Of a stretch of DNA of 5,244 bases, positions 4,609 to 5,244 are shown in pieces. Each line of letters starts with the position of its first letter. Within the stretch, counting starts at the first letter, position 1. Source of the stretch: an uncultured Lachnospiraceae bacterium (GTDB lineage: Bacteria > Bacillota_A > Clostridia > Lachnospirales > Lachnospiraceae); the NCBI GenBank assembly GCA_910585655.1, contig CAJUFW010000206.1, positions 1 to 5,244 of the forward strand, in the 5' to 3' direction. The position numbers were made by a program, and so were the translations under genes. The notes beneath the pieces were generated by a model, which was not told the origin of the DNA, searched no databases, and saw nothing but the letters and a program-made list of their open reading frames with translations.

Positions 4609-5244
4609 ATGAGACGTCAACTAATAGGAGGGATAGCAGCCCTCTTTTTCGCTGTCAATATGGTACATACCGCCTCTGCAGCCGCAGATACAGAAGCACC
4701 GGCAGGTATTATGATTCCGGCGCCGGTAACAAGCAAGGCTTCCGCGCGCGCTATTCGGATTACATGGAGTTCGGCAAAGGACGACGAGGTGGAGCAATAT
4801 TATGTGATGAGAAGAGAGACTATAAATAATGAAGGAGTCGGAGAATGGGAGACGATTGCCGGACAGGCGTCGGATCAGATAAAAAACGGTCCCCGTAACA
4901 CTTATACGGATCGGCTGAATTCCCGCTCGCCACAGCAATATGAATATAAAATCTGTACGCTGTCAAAAGACGGTGCCATTGATACCAGAGACCCGGAATA
5001 TACAGAGGAAACCAACCAAAATGTCACGCTTGGCACCAATATAAAAATCTGTATCGATCCAGGGCATTTCGGCACACGGAATAATAATTACGAAGCGAAG
5101 GGGGCAAATGGCGAGTTTCCTTATTCGGAGGCAAAATTTACCTTAAAAATTGGAAAAGCGCTTCAAGAAGATTTAAAGCAGTTTTACGGGATCGACAGCT
5201 ATATGACAAGAACCGGTAAAAATATTTCCCTTACTTACAAAGGG
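4609..5244 (+). CDS. Secreted N-acetylmuramoyl-L-alanine amidase with Fn3-like domain (3' end missing)
   Basis: The first 212 residues of an exported cell-wall hydrolase are present; the frame is still open at the window edge. Residues 1-24 form a signal peptide: basic MRRQ, a hydrophobic core, then a TASA/A cleavage site. Residues about 36-141 resemble a fibronectin type III module (SARAIRITWSSA, YYVMRRE, YEYKICTLSKDG). An Amidase_3-type catalytic domain then begins at IKICIDPGHFG (145-155). In this zinc-dependent family the His of DPGH (His153) and a downstream Glu (probably Glu174 in YSEA) bind zinc, and the MTR at 199-201 matches the usual (v/m)TR strand. The later SxHxN zinc ligand and catalytic Glu would lie beyond the window. 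The enzyme would cleave the bond between muramic acid and the stem peptide of peptidoglycan, outside the membrane. It has its own promoter and is divergent from the FIST operon. Confidence 0.88.
   Translation, partial: MRRQLIGGIAALFFAVNMVHTASAAADTEAPAGIMIPAPVTSKASARAIRITWSSAKDDEVEQYYVMRRETINNEGVGEWETIAGQASDQIKNGPRNTYTDRLNSRSPQQYEYKICTLSKDGAIDTRDPEYTEETNQNVTLGTNIKICIDPGHFGTRNNNYEAKGANGEFPYSEAKFTLKIGKALQEDLKQFYGIDSYMTRTGKNISLTYKG

Noticed and set aside
4621..4938. Minus-strand open frame of 105 codons inside the amidase gene
   Set aside because: It lies entirely opposite a well-supported secreted amidase, has no good ribosome binding site, and its Cys/Arg-rich product resembles no protein family.
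1..5244. CRISPR arrays, tRNA/rRNA genes, insertion sequences, attachment sites or riboswitches
   Set aside because: No regularly spaced repeats, tRNA-like folds, transposase genes or terminal inverted repeats were seen. The two non-coding segments are short and accounted for by promoter, operator and terminator signals.

Overview
The window looks like chromosome from an anaerobic, low-to-mid GC Gram-positive bacterium of the Clostridia, most probably Lachnospiraceae-like. The support is strong AGGAGG-type ribosome binding sites, SigA-type promoters (two with extended -10 elements), a clostridial-style ABC exporter pair, a soluble chemoreceptor, and a secreted Fn3-amidase. The species cannot be fixed from the sequence alone.

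Layout. Positions 1-113 hold a likely intrinsic terminator for an unseen upstream gene. Inside it begins a promoter whose -10 lies in a perfect 8-bp inverted repeat, a good operator candidate. This promoter drives a two-gene operon: an ABC ATPase (114-839) and, overlapping it by 17 bp, a 528-residue polytopic permease (823-2409). Together they form a putative ABC exporter of unknown substrate. On the opposite strand, a FIST-domain sensor (4426-3371) and a membrane-free methyl-accepting chemotaxis protein (3356-2406) form a second two-gene operon with a near-consensus promoter at 4472-4501. The permease and the chemoreceptor converge tail to tail and share the bases TTAA in their stop codons. 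A 182-bp divergent intergenic region (4427-4608) separates the FIST operon from a secreted N-acetylmuramoyl-L-alanine amidase with an Fn3-like module, whose gene starts at 4609 and runs off the window end.

How the genes may work together. The most distinctive unit is the FIST-MCP pair. The MCP has the signalling hairpin but no transmembrane segment, HAMP or recognisable sensor domain. The FIST protein has a ligand-sensing fold but no output domain. Their tight coupling (14-nt gap, with the MCP ribosome binding site abutting the FIST stop) suggests a split intracellular chemoreceptor that reports a cytoplasmic ligand to CheA/CheW. The ABC exporter and the amidase appear to be independent transcription units; no functional link among the three units is visible. 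No RNA gene, CRISPR array, insertion sequence or phage feature was found.
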